64,000 nucleotides of DNA from Panicum virgatum (lineage: Eukaryota; Streptophyta; Magnoliopsida; Poales; Poaceae), in assembly GCF_016808335.1 (NCBI RefSeq), contig NC_053149.1:36782118-36846117 (forward strand), in the 5' to 3' direction. A program made the translations under genes and the position numbers. Position 1 is the first letter of the stretch. Each line of letters opens with the position of its first letter. The notes under the pieces were generated by a model. It was not told where the DNA came from. It saw only the letters and a program-made list of their open reading frames with translations, and did no database searches. Below, piece after piece: positions 35,170 to 46,264 of this stretch.

Positions 35170-36414
35170 CACTACTAGAAAACAGGCCAAAGATCCAGGC
35201 CAAAGGAACCACTTGTTGCTTGAACCGGTACTAATGGGAGACATCAGCACCGGCTGCATCAATAGCCGGTACTCTTGGCCTGCGCCGAGCATTGGCAAAA
35301 CGCGCCACAGCACAAACCGGTACCAATGCACTGACAAAGGCACCGGTTAAATCCATCAGCCGGTACCAAATTGGCCATGCATCAATGGAACCGGGTGGTG
35401 GCACAACCCGGTGCTTATGAAGTAGACATTAGCACCGGTGGAAAAAACCACCCGGTACCCATGCCTCTGGCGTCTGATATTTTTAAGCACTGGCCGTCCT
35501 CCCTCTCTCTCGTCTCTCTACCACTCTCGTTTCTCTAGCTCTCATCTCTCTACCCCTCTCTCTCTCTTCGTGCGGGCGGGGGGACTTCCGGTGGTTCGCG
35601 CTGGGCAACTGCGTCGCCATCCTCGCCTCGCTCGCCACGCCCGACCAGGCCGCCGCCATCATGGACCTCATCGAGGAGCGCTGGGAGGACCTCGTCGGCG
35701 AGTTGCCCGTCAAGATCTGCTTCCCGGCCATCGAGAGACACGAGTGGCAGACCGTCATGGGATGCGACCCCAAGAACACGAGGTGGAGCTATGACAACGG
35801 CGAATGCTGGCCAGGTCAGTCATCATCTTCACCTCAAATCCTGCACTGGTTTTCATTTTTTTTTCACCGGCAGGGATCCTGGCACGCGGAGCAGCACACC
35901 GGCAGGGGGGCGCTCGAGCCCTGCCTCACGCGGAGCAGCACGCCGGCGGGCCATCTAGGTCGGAGCAGCGGCGGCCCGTGGCGGATCTGGAGTCGCAGTC
36001 GTTCTGTGCAGGCGGCGTCCGAGCAGGGGCGCGAGGACGGCGGTTCTTGGCGGCGCTGCGGCCAAGGGAGGAGCGGGCCCGAGCGCGGCAGCAGGAGTGG
36101 CGGCCGGTACGAGCGGCTCGGAGCGTGGCAGCAGGAGCTGCGACGGCGACGAGGTGAAGCTCCGGGCCTGAGTGCTGGCAGCAGGAGCTCGGGGCCGAGC
36201 GCCGGCAGCAAGATGCCAGCTTATTTTTTTTGTTTGCCAAAAATGCTTTGGTAACGGTTGGTCTTTTCAACCGGTACCAATGGGTGCCTAAGGCACCAGT
36301 TGAAAAACCCGGTGTCTTAAACGAGGCCATTGGTCGCGGTTGCGGGGCACCGGTTGGGAAACCGGTGCCTTTGCCCTTTCTCAGCCGGTGCTCAAGATCT
36401 GTTTTCTAGTAGTG
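35170..36414. mobile_element. Non-autonomous CACTA element, 1,245 bp, complete
   Basis: Termini are CACTACTAGAAAACAG and its complement CTGTTTTCTAGTAGTG, with a 3-bp duplication AAT at 35167-35169 and 36415-36417. Subterminal copies of ACCGGTACCAATG-like motifs lie in both orientations within about 300 bp of the left end and 200 bp of the right end. The interior carries host-gene sequence rather than a transposase. All features fit a Pack-CACTA-type element. Confidence 0.9.
35583..35814 (+). pseudogene. Captured neutral/alkaline invertase exon (GH100) inside CACTA
   Basis: A 77-codon open segment reads [18 protein letters not shown], then [26 protein letters not shown] and [22 protein letters not shown] residues ([12 protein letters not shown] at about 35757-35793). 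This order is distinctive of plant neutral/alkaline invertases (glycoside hydrolase family 100), which cleave sucrose in cytosol or organelles. The segment ends at a splice-donor-like CCAG followed by GTCAGT, as expected if an exon plus intron edge was captured. Only a small part of the approximately 550-residue enzyme is present, with no catalytic completeness, so it is a transduplicated fragment. The GC-rich DNA at 35870-36170 may be further captured sequence, which I cannot identify. Confidence 0.75.
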
Positions 36415-36519
36415 AATATAATTCTCGCTTGACTTGACGGAGCAAAGTTGTTCCAATTGTTTGGATTTCATTATATGATATACGGTCACCCGTGACTGCA
36501 TTAATGGGAGTAGTCGTAC

Positions 36520-38311
36520 TACTAGTTTATTAATTTGCCTCATTTTAATTTAGTCTCATTTCAATATATTATTGTCGTATCTGTTTTCCACCGCGGCATT
36601 GACGCATACATATACACGACCGGTAGTACGGTACACCCGCCGTGGCAGTCGCTCCGCGCCGTGCTTGGCCGCTGGTTGCCGCACACGCTTGGCCGCGTGA
36701 AGAGCCCATGGCGCTGGCGTCTGATGTGAAGAACGCCACGTTCTGGGTGGGATCAGTCAGCCTGCAAATGGTGCGGAGCGGTGCGCTCCTAATGCGTACC
36801 CGCTGCTCCATCATTGCCAAACAAATACCAAGGGTCGGACCGCCCCGTTTGCACACCTGCTCCGCATGACCCGCGGGTAGCCAGGGGTCGAACCTCCCAT
36901 GCCAGCTAGCCGTTGCAGTGCTGCACTGCTCTTGCTGTCTAGACACAAGCGAGGCGATGGGGAGGTGCTCTGCTGCAATTGAAGCATACGAGGTCTGACC
37001 CCAGGATCACCAGGAGTACATAGGATCGCGACTCTCTTGATTCTTTTTAGTTCAGGATCGCCCCGCTCCGATTTGTGGGCTGATTTGAGGAGCGGTTCGA
37101 TTTCGCAGGTGGATCGACCCGATCCCCTTGCAGGCCGAGGGATCAGCTCCGATGCGGCCGACGACGGCATGCCGGCAGCCGGCGCGACCGCGCATGAAGA
37201 GTGGCGGAGTTTGGCCACAAGTGACACGGAAATCTGATGATTTTAATAAGCTTTGTAAAGCTGTTTCGTGATGGCATATTGGCATGCGGGAGTGGTGACC
37301 AGGACGGATGACGAGGCGCACTTGCTCGCGCCGTACGTACGTGTCAGTGTCGCCTACCAGTACCCGCCGAGCTGCTTCTGCTCTGCGTCCAAGTGACACG
37401 CTCGCTCTGCTTTTGCCGGCACTTTCCAACGAATTTCAACGGGTAGGTAGACGCCAGCTCGGTGTGCTTGTGGATGACACGCGCCCTCGACCACCTTTTT
37501 ATCCCGAGCATATTCCAAGCTTTTCACCGGGTTCACACATCCCATCTCTCCGGTCACCTACGGTAGCCTGATCAGGATTCCTGTTTCGCTTTTGCTTGCT
37601 ACCATGGTCCAACGACTAGTCATCAGTTATAAGAGTCGTTTGAAGGATCGAACAGGAGATTAGAGGGGATGACTGAGTGTCTCAAATCCGATTTCGAAAA
37701 ACTAGAGAGATAAAATCTCTATTTCATGACACGTCTCAAATAGTGAGTTATCGGCACTAGGTGTACTCACACACCCGGCACTAGGTGTACTCACACACCG
37801 TAACCAAAACACACATGCTGAAGCAAAGCGGTGAAAAACACACACGAAACACGCCCACACACACAAACACAACAACGCAAATCAGAGTAAAATCGCTGAA
37901 AAGAAAACCCTCAAGAACTGGAGAAAGAATAGTGCACAGGTAAAACAAAAGCTAGGACGATAGAAAATTAATTTACCTAGCACTAACATAAAAGAAACTA
38001 ATTTTTGTTTTATTTTTCTTTTTTACTTAGGCCTACAAGAGCTAATTAACGCAAGGTGCTAACAAGCGAAACTAACTAGATCAACGACAAAAAACTATTA
38101 ACAAGGTAAAAACAAGCTAGTCTAACTACTAAGCAAAGCTAACTAATTAAATCTAAAAGATACTAACTAAAACAGAAAATAAACAGCTAATTAGTTAGAG
38201 CCGAAAAGAATTTACCTTGGGCTGCGTGGTTTGGCCTGGCCACTCACCTCTTGCGCGTGGGCTGCATGCAGCCTTGTGCTACGAGCCCAGCTGCTGCTGT
38301 CGCTGGCCTGC
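36520..38311. other. Unassigned region
   Basis: 36590-37570 is mixed-composition DNA with several short overlapping frames and no recognised domain. At 37750-37800 a 25-bp unit containing GGCACTAGGTGTACTCACAC occurs twice in tandem. 37800-38210 is A-rich and simple in composition. Nothing here supports a gene call. Confidence 0.4.
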
Positions 38312-38320
38312 AGAGCCACC

Positions 38321-38602
38321 GCCCCTTTTTTATTTTTATATTTTTCAAAAATATTTTTTACAGAAATATATTTTCAATATCACAATTTACAGTTTTGTAT
38401 CCCTACCGCCCGGCAGCGGGGCGGCAGGGGGCCTGCCGCCCAGCAGCGAGGCGACAGGGACTTATATGTAAATTTTAAAAAAAAATTATTTGCGCGGGAG
38501 CCCTTGGCGGGAGCCTGCCGCCCCCCTGGCGGGCGGCAGGCCCCCTGCCGCCAATCCACTGGGCGGCAGGGGGCCTGCCGCCCGCCAGGGGGGCGGCAGG
38601 CT
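38321..38602 (+). repeat. MULE left TIR
   Basis: Outer GCCCCTTTTTTATTTTTA, then an AT-rich stretch, then GC blocks built from CGGGCGGCAGG and its complement. It is the inverted copy of 41266-41547 with a few mismatches. Confidence 0.9.
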
Positions 38603-38613
38603 TCCCAATCCTG

Positions 38614-39194
38614 TATAAAAGGGTTTCCCTCCCCCTCCCCCCTCATTTGCTTCCCACGACATCCAGAGAGCGGGAGGGAGAGAGGAGGGGTGAGGGAGAG
38701 AGTTGTAACGGCGAAGCCCTGCCGGATTTTGGATCCTAACCGCAGGTAATAAATATTTCTCAACTTTCTCAATCTAAATTTATTGTATGTTTAATTCTAT
38801 AATTAGTGTATGCAGCAGTAATGATATTTTAGCGATTTAGGTAATGTTTTTAATATAATTTAGGTAGAATTAAGATTAGTTTTTAGAAAAACCAATTAGG
38901 TTTACCAACAACTTTTGTGGTATTGATTAGTTGTTTAATACGAGAAAAAATTTCGAGAAATAGTCAGAAATTGTAGAAAATATTAGAAAAGTATATGAAA
39001 CATTCAGATAAATTGTAGAAAATGCAGAAAAATTTAGAAAATGTTAGAAAAATATATTTATAAAAAAATATTGTAAAAAATTGTAGGAAATGCACGAAAA
39101 TGTTAGAAAAGTTTATGAAAATTTAAGATAAATTGTAGAAAAATGCAGAAAAATTATAGAAAATGCAGAAAACTTATATTTTTTTGTGTTAGGT
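38614..39194 (+). promoter_or_regulatory. Core promoter and 5'UTR intron of the MULE gene
   Basis: TATAAAA (38614-38620) lies about 12 bp inside the left TIR edge, so the TIR supplies the upstream promoter. A leader of about 100 bp ends at CCGCAG followed by GTAATA (38744/38745). The intron runs to TTGTGTTAG at 39192, two bases before the ATG. The intron (about 450 bp) is AT-rich with many degenerate TTGTAGAAAATGCAGAAAA-like repeats between 38940 and 39180. Confidence 0.6.
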
Positions 39195-41052
39195 ATGGCC
39201 GGAGATACGCCAGCTCTACTTGACGGAGTCATAGACTCGTCGCACCGGTCCTTTCTTGCTGTGGTTCAGCGCGTGAAACTTAACGTGCTGCGTCCACGTC
39301 CACCAGCGGAGTTTATTCCTGTTGAGCCACGATGGGTGCCCAGGTGATATGTCGTCGGATTATGTTTTTACAAATACGTTTGTTTCATATACGTTTCGTA
39401 CATAATGTACTTACATTTGATCGTTCTATTTTTCAGGTTGAGTGAGGCTGGTCTTCTTACTATAGGTCGTCTTGCTGAGAGTGGTTTAGTACAGCTGGAC
39501 AGGTCTCTACTTACGGCTCTAGTTGATAGATGGAGGCCTGAGGCTCACTGCCCGGACAGAGTCAGGAGACAGTTCGGTCAAAGGCAGTTGTATCCTGTGC
39601 CGTCAGCATTGGATCGGGTCGAACGCCATGACCACAGGTAACAATTCATATACTATTTCAGTGACTATGCATTGTATAGTTAACTAATCATATTTGACTA
39701 AATTGTTTTCAATATTTAGTTTATCGAGGACTGGGCAACCCTTCTCCAACATGTGGGTGACAATGGTGCAGCCTTGGGTCGATGGCTGGGACCAGGCAGA
39801 CGAGAACGTGGCGCTTGCGACCCCTGCACACACGGAGGCTTCGTACAGGGCGTACCTGAGCTGGTACCAGCCTCAGACTCGTTGCCGCTTGATATATGCT
39901 GACATGCAACCACAGCCGCATGTTGCGACAGCACAGGATGGGTACGCACGACATAGGGACGAAGCATTAGCTGGGGCGGTGAGTCAAAGTTATCATCGCT
40001 TTTCAAATACTTTGGATTACAGTGTTAATGCCTTTTTTTTCTTGCTTGCAGTTTGAAATGTGCAGGTTGATGGACTTAGATGCCAGGGCGAATTTGATGA
40101 GAATTCGAGGGGGATCTATGATGGATAGGAATGAGCAAGAGTCAGCCTGGACCCGAGTTTCACAAAGATCTCATTCCATGCTTGAAGCCTTTGGTAGCCG
40201 GACATCGTACTATGACTCGTACGGTTCGTCTCAAGCCTCGACGTCGTTTCCTTGTGGTACCACACAGCAGCAGTCTTCCCAAGCACCTTATTGGTCTCAG
40301 CAGCATTATCCAGGTACGTGAGGATACTTACTAACTTCCTACTTTGAAGCCAACAATTAATTCTCAGTCCATACAGGTGATGCACACCCACCTTACCAAC
40401 CTCACGGAGGGACTCAGTTTAGTACCATGGCACCAGCTGCAGGGATGTCATTTCAACCAACATAGGCACCACCACGACCTTTTGGTAAACATATAGTCAA
40501 TATCTTAATTTCAATTAATTGTGGTATGAAGTCTAATTCCTTTTGTATTTACATATAGGATCACAACAGGGGTATGATGCTGGACCTTCTTCGTATTACC
40601 CTACGGCGACAGCAGAAGGAACGCAAGGTAAATACCTAATCTGTAGCCCGAATTTATCATGTGCTTCTTATCTCTATGAATATTTTAAATAATTTGAACG
40701 GTTTACAGGATCGCACCACCAGCTTTCTGATATGGGTCATTCCTCGTATCCACCACCACCAGGTACGTATGATGAATATATACCAAAATATATGACTTAT
40801 AAGACGATATTCAGATATCTTAATTGCTACTGTATAGGGCCCACACAGGATACCTTTGAGGCGAACTTCGAAGATTGGAGTCGGTTATTTTCTACACCTA
40901 ACCCGCAGGCCGATATTACCTTCCAGACACCTGTGCCAACCGGACGTCCAGGTAGAGACGTAGGGCCTCCAGAGCGACACACCTACTCTACAGACCACGT
41001 CCACGCTCAGCGTAAAAGAGGTCGACATGGCCGGGGTGGCCGGGGTGCTTAG
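39195..41052 (+). pseudogene. Plant mobile domain (PMD/MAIN-like) gene, eight exons, defective
   Basis: Predicted exons 39195-39343, 39437-39637, 39720-39978, 40052-40313, 40377-40484, 40559-40627, 40709-40762 and 40838-41052 have canonical introns and compatible phases. Exon 2 holds LLTALVDRWRPEAH, the start of the plant mobile domain (aminotransferase-like PMD, related to MAIN/MAIL1). It then passes directly to RRQFGQRQLYPVP, which in full-length relatives comes after roughly 150 or more residues; the central domain is therefore deleted. Exon 3 continues with MWVTMVQPWVDGWDQ and the HTEASYRAYLSWY segment. The tail is Gln/Pro/Tyr-rich and ends in RGRHGRGGRGA. Exon 5 contains an in-frame TAG (40463-40465), probably a CAG-to-TAG change, which would cut off the last three exons. 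Cellular PMD proteins act in gene silencing; TE-borne ones have no known role. Confidence 0.7.
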
Positions 41053-41265
41053 GATGTGCTTCTAGTTGTTTCTGTATTTTTGTTATGGACATGTCATCAT
41101 GTTATACTTATTTCGTTCTCATACATCACCTATTTCGTTCTCATTTGCGTTTGTGTGTGAATTGCTAGCTTATACGTTTCATATTCATGTTCTTTACTAA
41201 TGGTTTTTATTTGTATCCATATCTAAAACACATCTAATGGCCACAGGAAGCTGTCTACAGCAGGG

Positions 41266-41547
41266 AGCCTGCCGCCCCCCTGGCGGGCGACAGGCCCCCT
41301 GCCGCCCAGTGGATTGGCGGCAGGGGGCCTGCCGCCCGCCAGGGGGGCGGCAGGCTCCCGCCAAGGGCTCCCGCGCAAATAATTTTTTTTTAAATTTACA
41401 TATAAGTCCCTGTCACCCCGCTGCTGGGCGGCAGGCCCCCTGCCGCCCCACTGCCGGGCGGTAGGGGTACAAAACTGTAAATTGTGATATTGAAAATATA
41501 TTTCTGTAAAAAATGTTTTCGAAAAATATAAAAATAAAAAAGGCGCC
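41266..41547 (-). repeat. MULE right TIR
   Basis: Inverted counterpart of 38321-38602, ending AAAAAAGGCGCC next to the 9-bp duplication. Most visible differences are single-base changes, such as GGCGAC for GGCGGC. Confidence 0.9.
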
Positions 41548-41906
41548 AGAGCCACCCACCTTATTGGCTGCTTGCTCGGCCTGCTGGCATCTGGACCGAG
41601 CCAGCAGCGCACCGGCCCATGAGTGCCGCACACCGTTGCAAGCGCTGCCGAGCTCGCGTGCGGAACCTGCCTGCAACGCACGCTCCTGCCAAGCTCGCGC
41701 TCAAGTGGCCCCGCCGCCGGCGCAGAGCGGCTGCTCGCCGCCGCGCGCACGCTGGCGCAGCGCCTCCTGCGCCCATGCTGCACACAGCACACGCCGAAGA
41801 CAAGCACCACCAGCCCAGGCCGCCCTTCCTTCCCTGCGCCAAGAACAGAGACAACACCAAAGCGAAATCGAAGGGGAAAAACACCATGAGACAAGGAATT
41901 GATTAA

Positions 41907-43060
41907 GGTGTGTTTAGTTCCCCATGTTGGAATTTTGAAAGGTATAATCTTTTCACATTTGAAATATTAAATATAAACTAATCGCAAATTAAGAGCATAT
42001 TTGGGAGGGCTTCAGCTCCGGCTCCAAAACCGGCTTCTGCTGGAGCACTTTCAAATGGTATTTTCAGCGATGGCTCCAACCTTGGAGCAGCTTGGAGCCC
42101 CTCGAATCGCGCTCTCTGGAGCGGATTGGACGAGGTGGAGCCATAAAATCGTGGCTCCGTCCGGCTCCCGTACCTCCACCATGCCCTTTGCCAGCCCTGC
42201 CCCCCGGTGGGGATCGCTGGGGCGCGGTCCGCGTGGAGGAGGTACCCGGCCGACGACAGTCGCAGGGGCGCGCGGTCCGTGGGGAGGAGGTGGCCGGCGA
42301 CGACCATGGGGAGGAGGTGGCCGGCGACGACCCTTGGGAGGAGGCAGGCGCGTAGATGCTCTTGAGCTACCACTCCAAGCCCGCCCGACATGGAGGCCCT
42401 CGGTCTGCGGCCCCATCGGCGAGCTCAGCTCCTGGCTGGCATCAGTGTGGCCTTCAGGTTGCAGGCTGCAGCTGCACCCACGAGGGAGCGGGCTCGAGGT
42501 GGCCGGCGGCATGGAGAGGATGGGGCCGAGGCGCGTGGAGAGGATGGGGCTAGGACGGCCGGGGGCGCTGGGAACAGGAGGAAAGAGAAGTGACGAGAGG
42601 AGAAGGGATAATGAGGAAAGAAAAATAAAAAGAAAAAAATGGAAAAGAAAGGATATTATGGACATTTTATCTTTTCTATGTATTTTAAATAATTTGAAGG
42701 AGCTGTTTTGCCAAACATTTTGCAAAACAGATCTAGATTCATTAGAGAAGGCGCTCCACTAGAGGAGCCGAAGCTGGAGCCTTTTTGAAGGAGCCAGAGC
42801 TCTGCCAAACAGACCTAAATACAGAACTCGTCTGTAAACTACGCGATGAATCTAATGAGCCTAATTATCCATCATTTTCATATATTTAATGTAGCTTTAC
42901 TGTAGCAATTTAATCTCTAATCACGACCTAATTAGGTTCATTAGATTCATCTCGCGATTTAAAGTCTATTTGTGTAAGTCGATTTTTTTACTACATTTAG
43001 TACACCATGCAAGCAATTTACAAATCTTTTGGAATTTTGAACTTTGGATCTAAACACACC
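41907..43060. mobile_element. MITE-like element with GGTGTGTTTAG ends
   Basis: It starts GGTGTGTTTAGTTCC and ends GGATCTAAACACACC, inverted to each other, with AATTTTGAA..-type sequence just inside both ends. The right part (42830-43050) has the TTAGATTCAT-rich sequence often seen in one abundant grass MITE group. It contains the nested element 41993-42815. A target duplication was not defined, so the superfamily is open. Confidence 0.55.
41993..42815. mobile_element. Nested PIF/Harbinger-like MITE, 823 bp
   Basis: Ends GAGCATATTTGGGAGGGCTT and, inverted, CTCTGCCAAACAGACC, flanked by TAA on both sides (41990-41992 and 42816-42818). Inside the ends are GCTCCGGCTCC and its complement. The GC-rich interior holds a GAGGAGGTGGCCGGCGACGA unit repeated in tandem (about 42285-42345). 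No transposase. TAA duplication suggests Tourist/Harbinger, but TIR similarity is partial. Confidence 0.5.
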
Positions 43061-44343
43061 CTCAAAATAAAAGCCCGGAGGGCACTAGGAAGAAAGGGCT
43101 TCCATTCCCTATGAATTCACGATACATGGTCTCAAGGATCATCGCCATCCCTAACCCTAGATGGAGAAGAGAAGGGGAAGAGGAAGAACAACTGAAAAGA
43201 ATGGGAGATGGGGAAGGGGTGACAGAACAGACCAAGTGGGAGCAGGGGGCTGCCATGACCAACCAATTTCTGTCCTCCCATCTCTCCACTAATTTCCAAA
43301 ATATCCCTATGCTACTAATTAAGATACATACCCACGCAGCATCAAAACCGTCTAGATTTTAATAGATGTATCGGACGGACACGACTCCTCTTCGCCTTCC
43401 CTTCGCCTCGAAGTAAGCTCGGAGATGACGCCATGTGTCCTCCGCCCGGACCTTGACCGTGCTAAGTCTGCCCCCAGTTTTGCGGCCGAAACCAGAAAAC
43501 CAGCCATCGGGATGGTTTTGAGGCTGAAACCATCAAAACCGACCATCTTCGCTTGGCTGCCATGCGACCTCTCCGATGCCGGCACGTGTCGGTCCTCCCA
43601 TTGCGATTTGACGCTTTCGAGTCGTTCGCGTGCGCCTGCCGCATGAGCCGCCTACTTGACTCTCCATCGTCCTCGCCGACTTGGCCCGCGTCATCGCATC
43701 CTTCCTTCATTCTTCCTTGTCGATCCGTTCATCATGTGGACCGCCCGTGACTCCGTTCGACATCTTCGGCTCCCTCGACCCAAGTCTACTCATGTTCTTC
43801 CCCGAACCTTTCACTTGGCCTTCACCTCGTGCCGTCAACCGCCACATCGCACCTTGCACCTGCACTTCACAACCAAGGAAAACATCAGCACACAATGATT
43901 GTCAATCACTCATCACACCAGGGGTGACCATCACTGGTCCTCACTCTCCTCCTTGATAAGTGTATTGACAACACTCTATACAAATCTGATAGTTTGAAAA
44001 TTGAAACAGAACTTATCCCAAAAGATCCAGAAGCCAAGTGAAAAAAGCAGAAACGATCCGGAAGAAGCAAAATCTCAGTCCCCTAAGATAAGGGCAACAG
44101 CTCAATGTGACTGAGACAAAATCACATGAATTCCTCAAAAAGAGGCAGCAAGGGCTCAATGCCAATCATGTGTCGAGATGAAATTTGATCAAGTGAAAAT
44201 CGAACACAAAGCTCAAAAGCTCCCCCTTTCAAAAGCAACGCAAGCAAACCTCCCCTTTGAACAAAGCATCTCTCCCAAAGAATGATTTGTGCAAATTTCT
44301 CCCCCTTGTTGAAAATGCATCCATCAAGGTTCAACAAAAATGA
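43061..44343. other. Unassigned region, right part probably copia 3' non-coding
   Basis: 43080-43960 shows no recognisable protein or transposon end. From about 43960 to 44343 the plus strand has CTCCCCCTTT and CTCCCCCTTG, the complement of the GGGGGAG tracts found between pol/extra ORF and the 3' LTR of SIRE-like elements. This part may therefore belong to a separate, decayed copia element into which the large one inserted or with which it recombined. Confidence 0.4.
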
Positions 44344-45947
44344 TGTTATAAGGATCGATGGACCAAGAAGGGGGTGAATTGGGCCTTTTTCAAATTTCTA
44401 AGACAAAGTAAAGCAACCTTAACCTATGCAATACTAGTAAGGCTCAATTCACCAACCGGCTAACTAAGCAAACTACACAAGCTATAAAGGATATAACAAG
44501 ATATGAAACTAAGCAAGGTAGAGCTAAGTTATGATCTCTAAGGTCAAGCACATGAATAATTGCATGAAAGTAAGTGCTTGAAAGTAATGAGTGGGCAAGA
44601 GACGACCGGATTTTTTCCGTGGTGTTGATGTGTTGGCACCCACCCCTAATCCACGTTGTGACACTCACTAAGAGTCTTGTCACCTTCCAAGTCATAGAGA
44701 CTAGGGCGCTCACTAAGAGTCTCCGTTCACCATCCCGGCGTGGTGGAGCTCAAGCCACGTACATAACTTCTTCGGGCTCCCACAATCAACTTGGCAAGCT
44801 CCGGAAGAAATACCTCAATCACCACGATCGCCTAGGTGCTGCCAATCACCAAGAGTAACAAGCTAGGGCCTTCACTTGAGCAAGAACCGATCACCAAGAA
44901 CGGATGCACACAAGCTTCTCTCTACTCAAGTCCTTAGTCTTGCTTCTTGAATGATTGAATGATCAAAAGTGTGGAAGATGAAGCTCAAGGTGGCTCTCAA
45001 CAATAGTATGAGTGTATGAATGTTGTCTGGTGTCAAGAGAGCTCAAAATGACCCATTGGAGGGGTATATATAGGCAGCTCACGCGGATAGAGCTGTTGGA
45101 GAAAAGATGCCAGAAAAGTACGCAACGCCGGTTAATCCGACGGTCCTCCAAAAGTCATCGTCGGTTTAACCGATGAATGTAAACTGCCCATTTGGAAAAC
45201 TAGCCGTTACAACTCGGGCAGATTAACCGACATACCATCGGTTTAACCGGTGAGTGTAGTTGTCCACTGATCAACTGAAAAACCAACTCTCTGGACAACT
45301 GCACCGACGTTAACTCAAATCCATCGTCGGTTTAACCGGTAAGTATAACTTCTGAAATCCCTGGAAAAACAAACTCTCTGGTCAATTGCACCGACGTTGA
45401 TTTCAAATATCATCGGTTTAACCGGTGTATGTACTTGTCCAGACTCTGATAACTGCGTCTAACCGACGTATAGAAAATTGGAGTCGTCGGTTAAACCGGT
45501 GTATAGACTTTTTTCTGATTTTGACTTTTCTGATTTGAGTCTTGAATGAAATCCAAATATTCTTGAGATATAAGTTGAAAACCACTTATTTGAACTTCTA
45601 ATAACCTGAGTGACCATAGTGTGCATCCATTTTTTATTGACCATGTCCATGCTCAAGTTACTTGGCCTTAACCAATCTTAATAGTGCGATCTCTACAAAA
45701 CTATAAAACCTATACTAACCTAAGTGTCCTTCTCAACCTTGTGACACTTAGGACTAGAAAGATCCTTAGTCTTGTTACATACATGAGTTGAATACGGAGA
45801 TCGCCTTTTTAAATAATGAAATTGAAGGGCCTCTTTAACATATGACCAAATGAGCAATAATATTTCATTAAGCTGCACAAACTCATTAGTCACAATAATG
45901 GTTGTCATTAATCACCGAAACATACCTAGAGGGCCTAGATGCTTACA
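44344..45947 (-). repeat. 3' LTR of the large copia element
   Basis: On the plus strand it begins near TTATAAGGATCGATGG (a decayed TGTAAGG end) and closes with GATGCTTACA. TATATATA lies at about 45064-45072. A cluster of CGGTTTAACCGG and AACCGACG motifs spans about 45120-45510, upstream of the TATA box in element orientation. Confidence 0.8.
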
Positions 45948-46264
45948 ATCTCCCCCTTTTTGTGATTGATGACAACACAAACATAAAAATAACGAGAGAG
46001 CGAGAGAAGTAAACAGGAGAAACTCAAGCAAACTCGAAAGAGAACCAAAGAGCTCAACGGCTCAAACGGAATCCATAGATATGTCTCAAAACACAGCATA
46101 CGCAAGAGTCAAATGTACATATCCATGAACTAAAATCAAATGAGATATAAAACATCAAAGTCCTGTAACTACGAGCTCTCTCTAGCTCTACCCTCCCCCT
46201 GACTCCAACTCCCAACTCCCCCTGACTCTCTCCCCCTTTGGCATCAAAGCACCAAAAAGGCGAG

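Larger units (their letters stand above)
34010..36520. repeat. Diverged tandem duplication, second copy split by a CACTA element
   Basis: Segments of about 0.3-0.5 kb recur in direct orientation. 34010-34370 and 34880-35169 plus 36415-36500 share AACCAATGCGC, TTTTGCTC.GCAA, GATGCCACTTCAT, CACCCACTCT.GAGAAAT, GCATCCA.TTGT and GACTTGACGG.. in the same order. The CACTA element interrupts only the second copy. Spacer 34400-34870 holds no recognised gene; the minus frame at 34253-34684 has no known domain. Confidence 0.65.
38321..41547 (+). mobile_element. Mutator-like element (MULE) with 282-bp TIRs carrying a PMD gene
   Basis: Long terminal inverted repeats (38321-38602 and 41266-41547) are nearly identical in reverse complement. 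An exact 9-bp target duplication AGAGCCACC lies at 38312-38320 and 41548-41556, the length typical of Mutator superfamily insertion. The TIRs contain GCCTGCCGCC-rich GC blocks and an AT-rich outer segment. No MURA transposase is seen; the interior instead encodes a plant-mobile-domain protein, a gene type known to ride on MULEs. At 3,227 bp with intact ends, it is non-autonomous. Confidence 0.92.

Noticed and set aside
36860..36900. tRNA-like T-arm sequence (GGGGTCGAACCTCCC)
   Set aside because: No acceptor, D-arm or anticodon arm could be placed around it.
37753..37800. Tandem GGCACTAGGTGTACTCACAC unit as a CRISPR-like or regulatory array
   Set aside because: Only two adjacent copies with no spacers; a simple short duplication.
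42001..42762. 253-codon plus frame and 224-codon minus frame
   Set aside because: Both lie inside a GC-rich MITE with internal tandem repeats, overlap each other and lack motifs.
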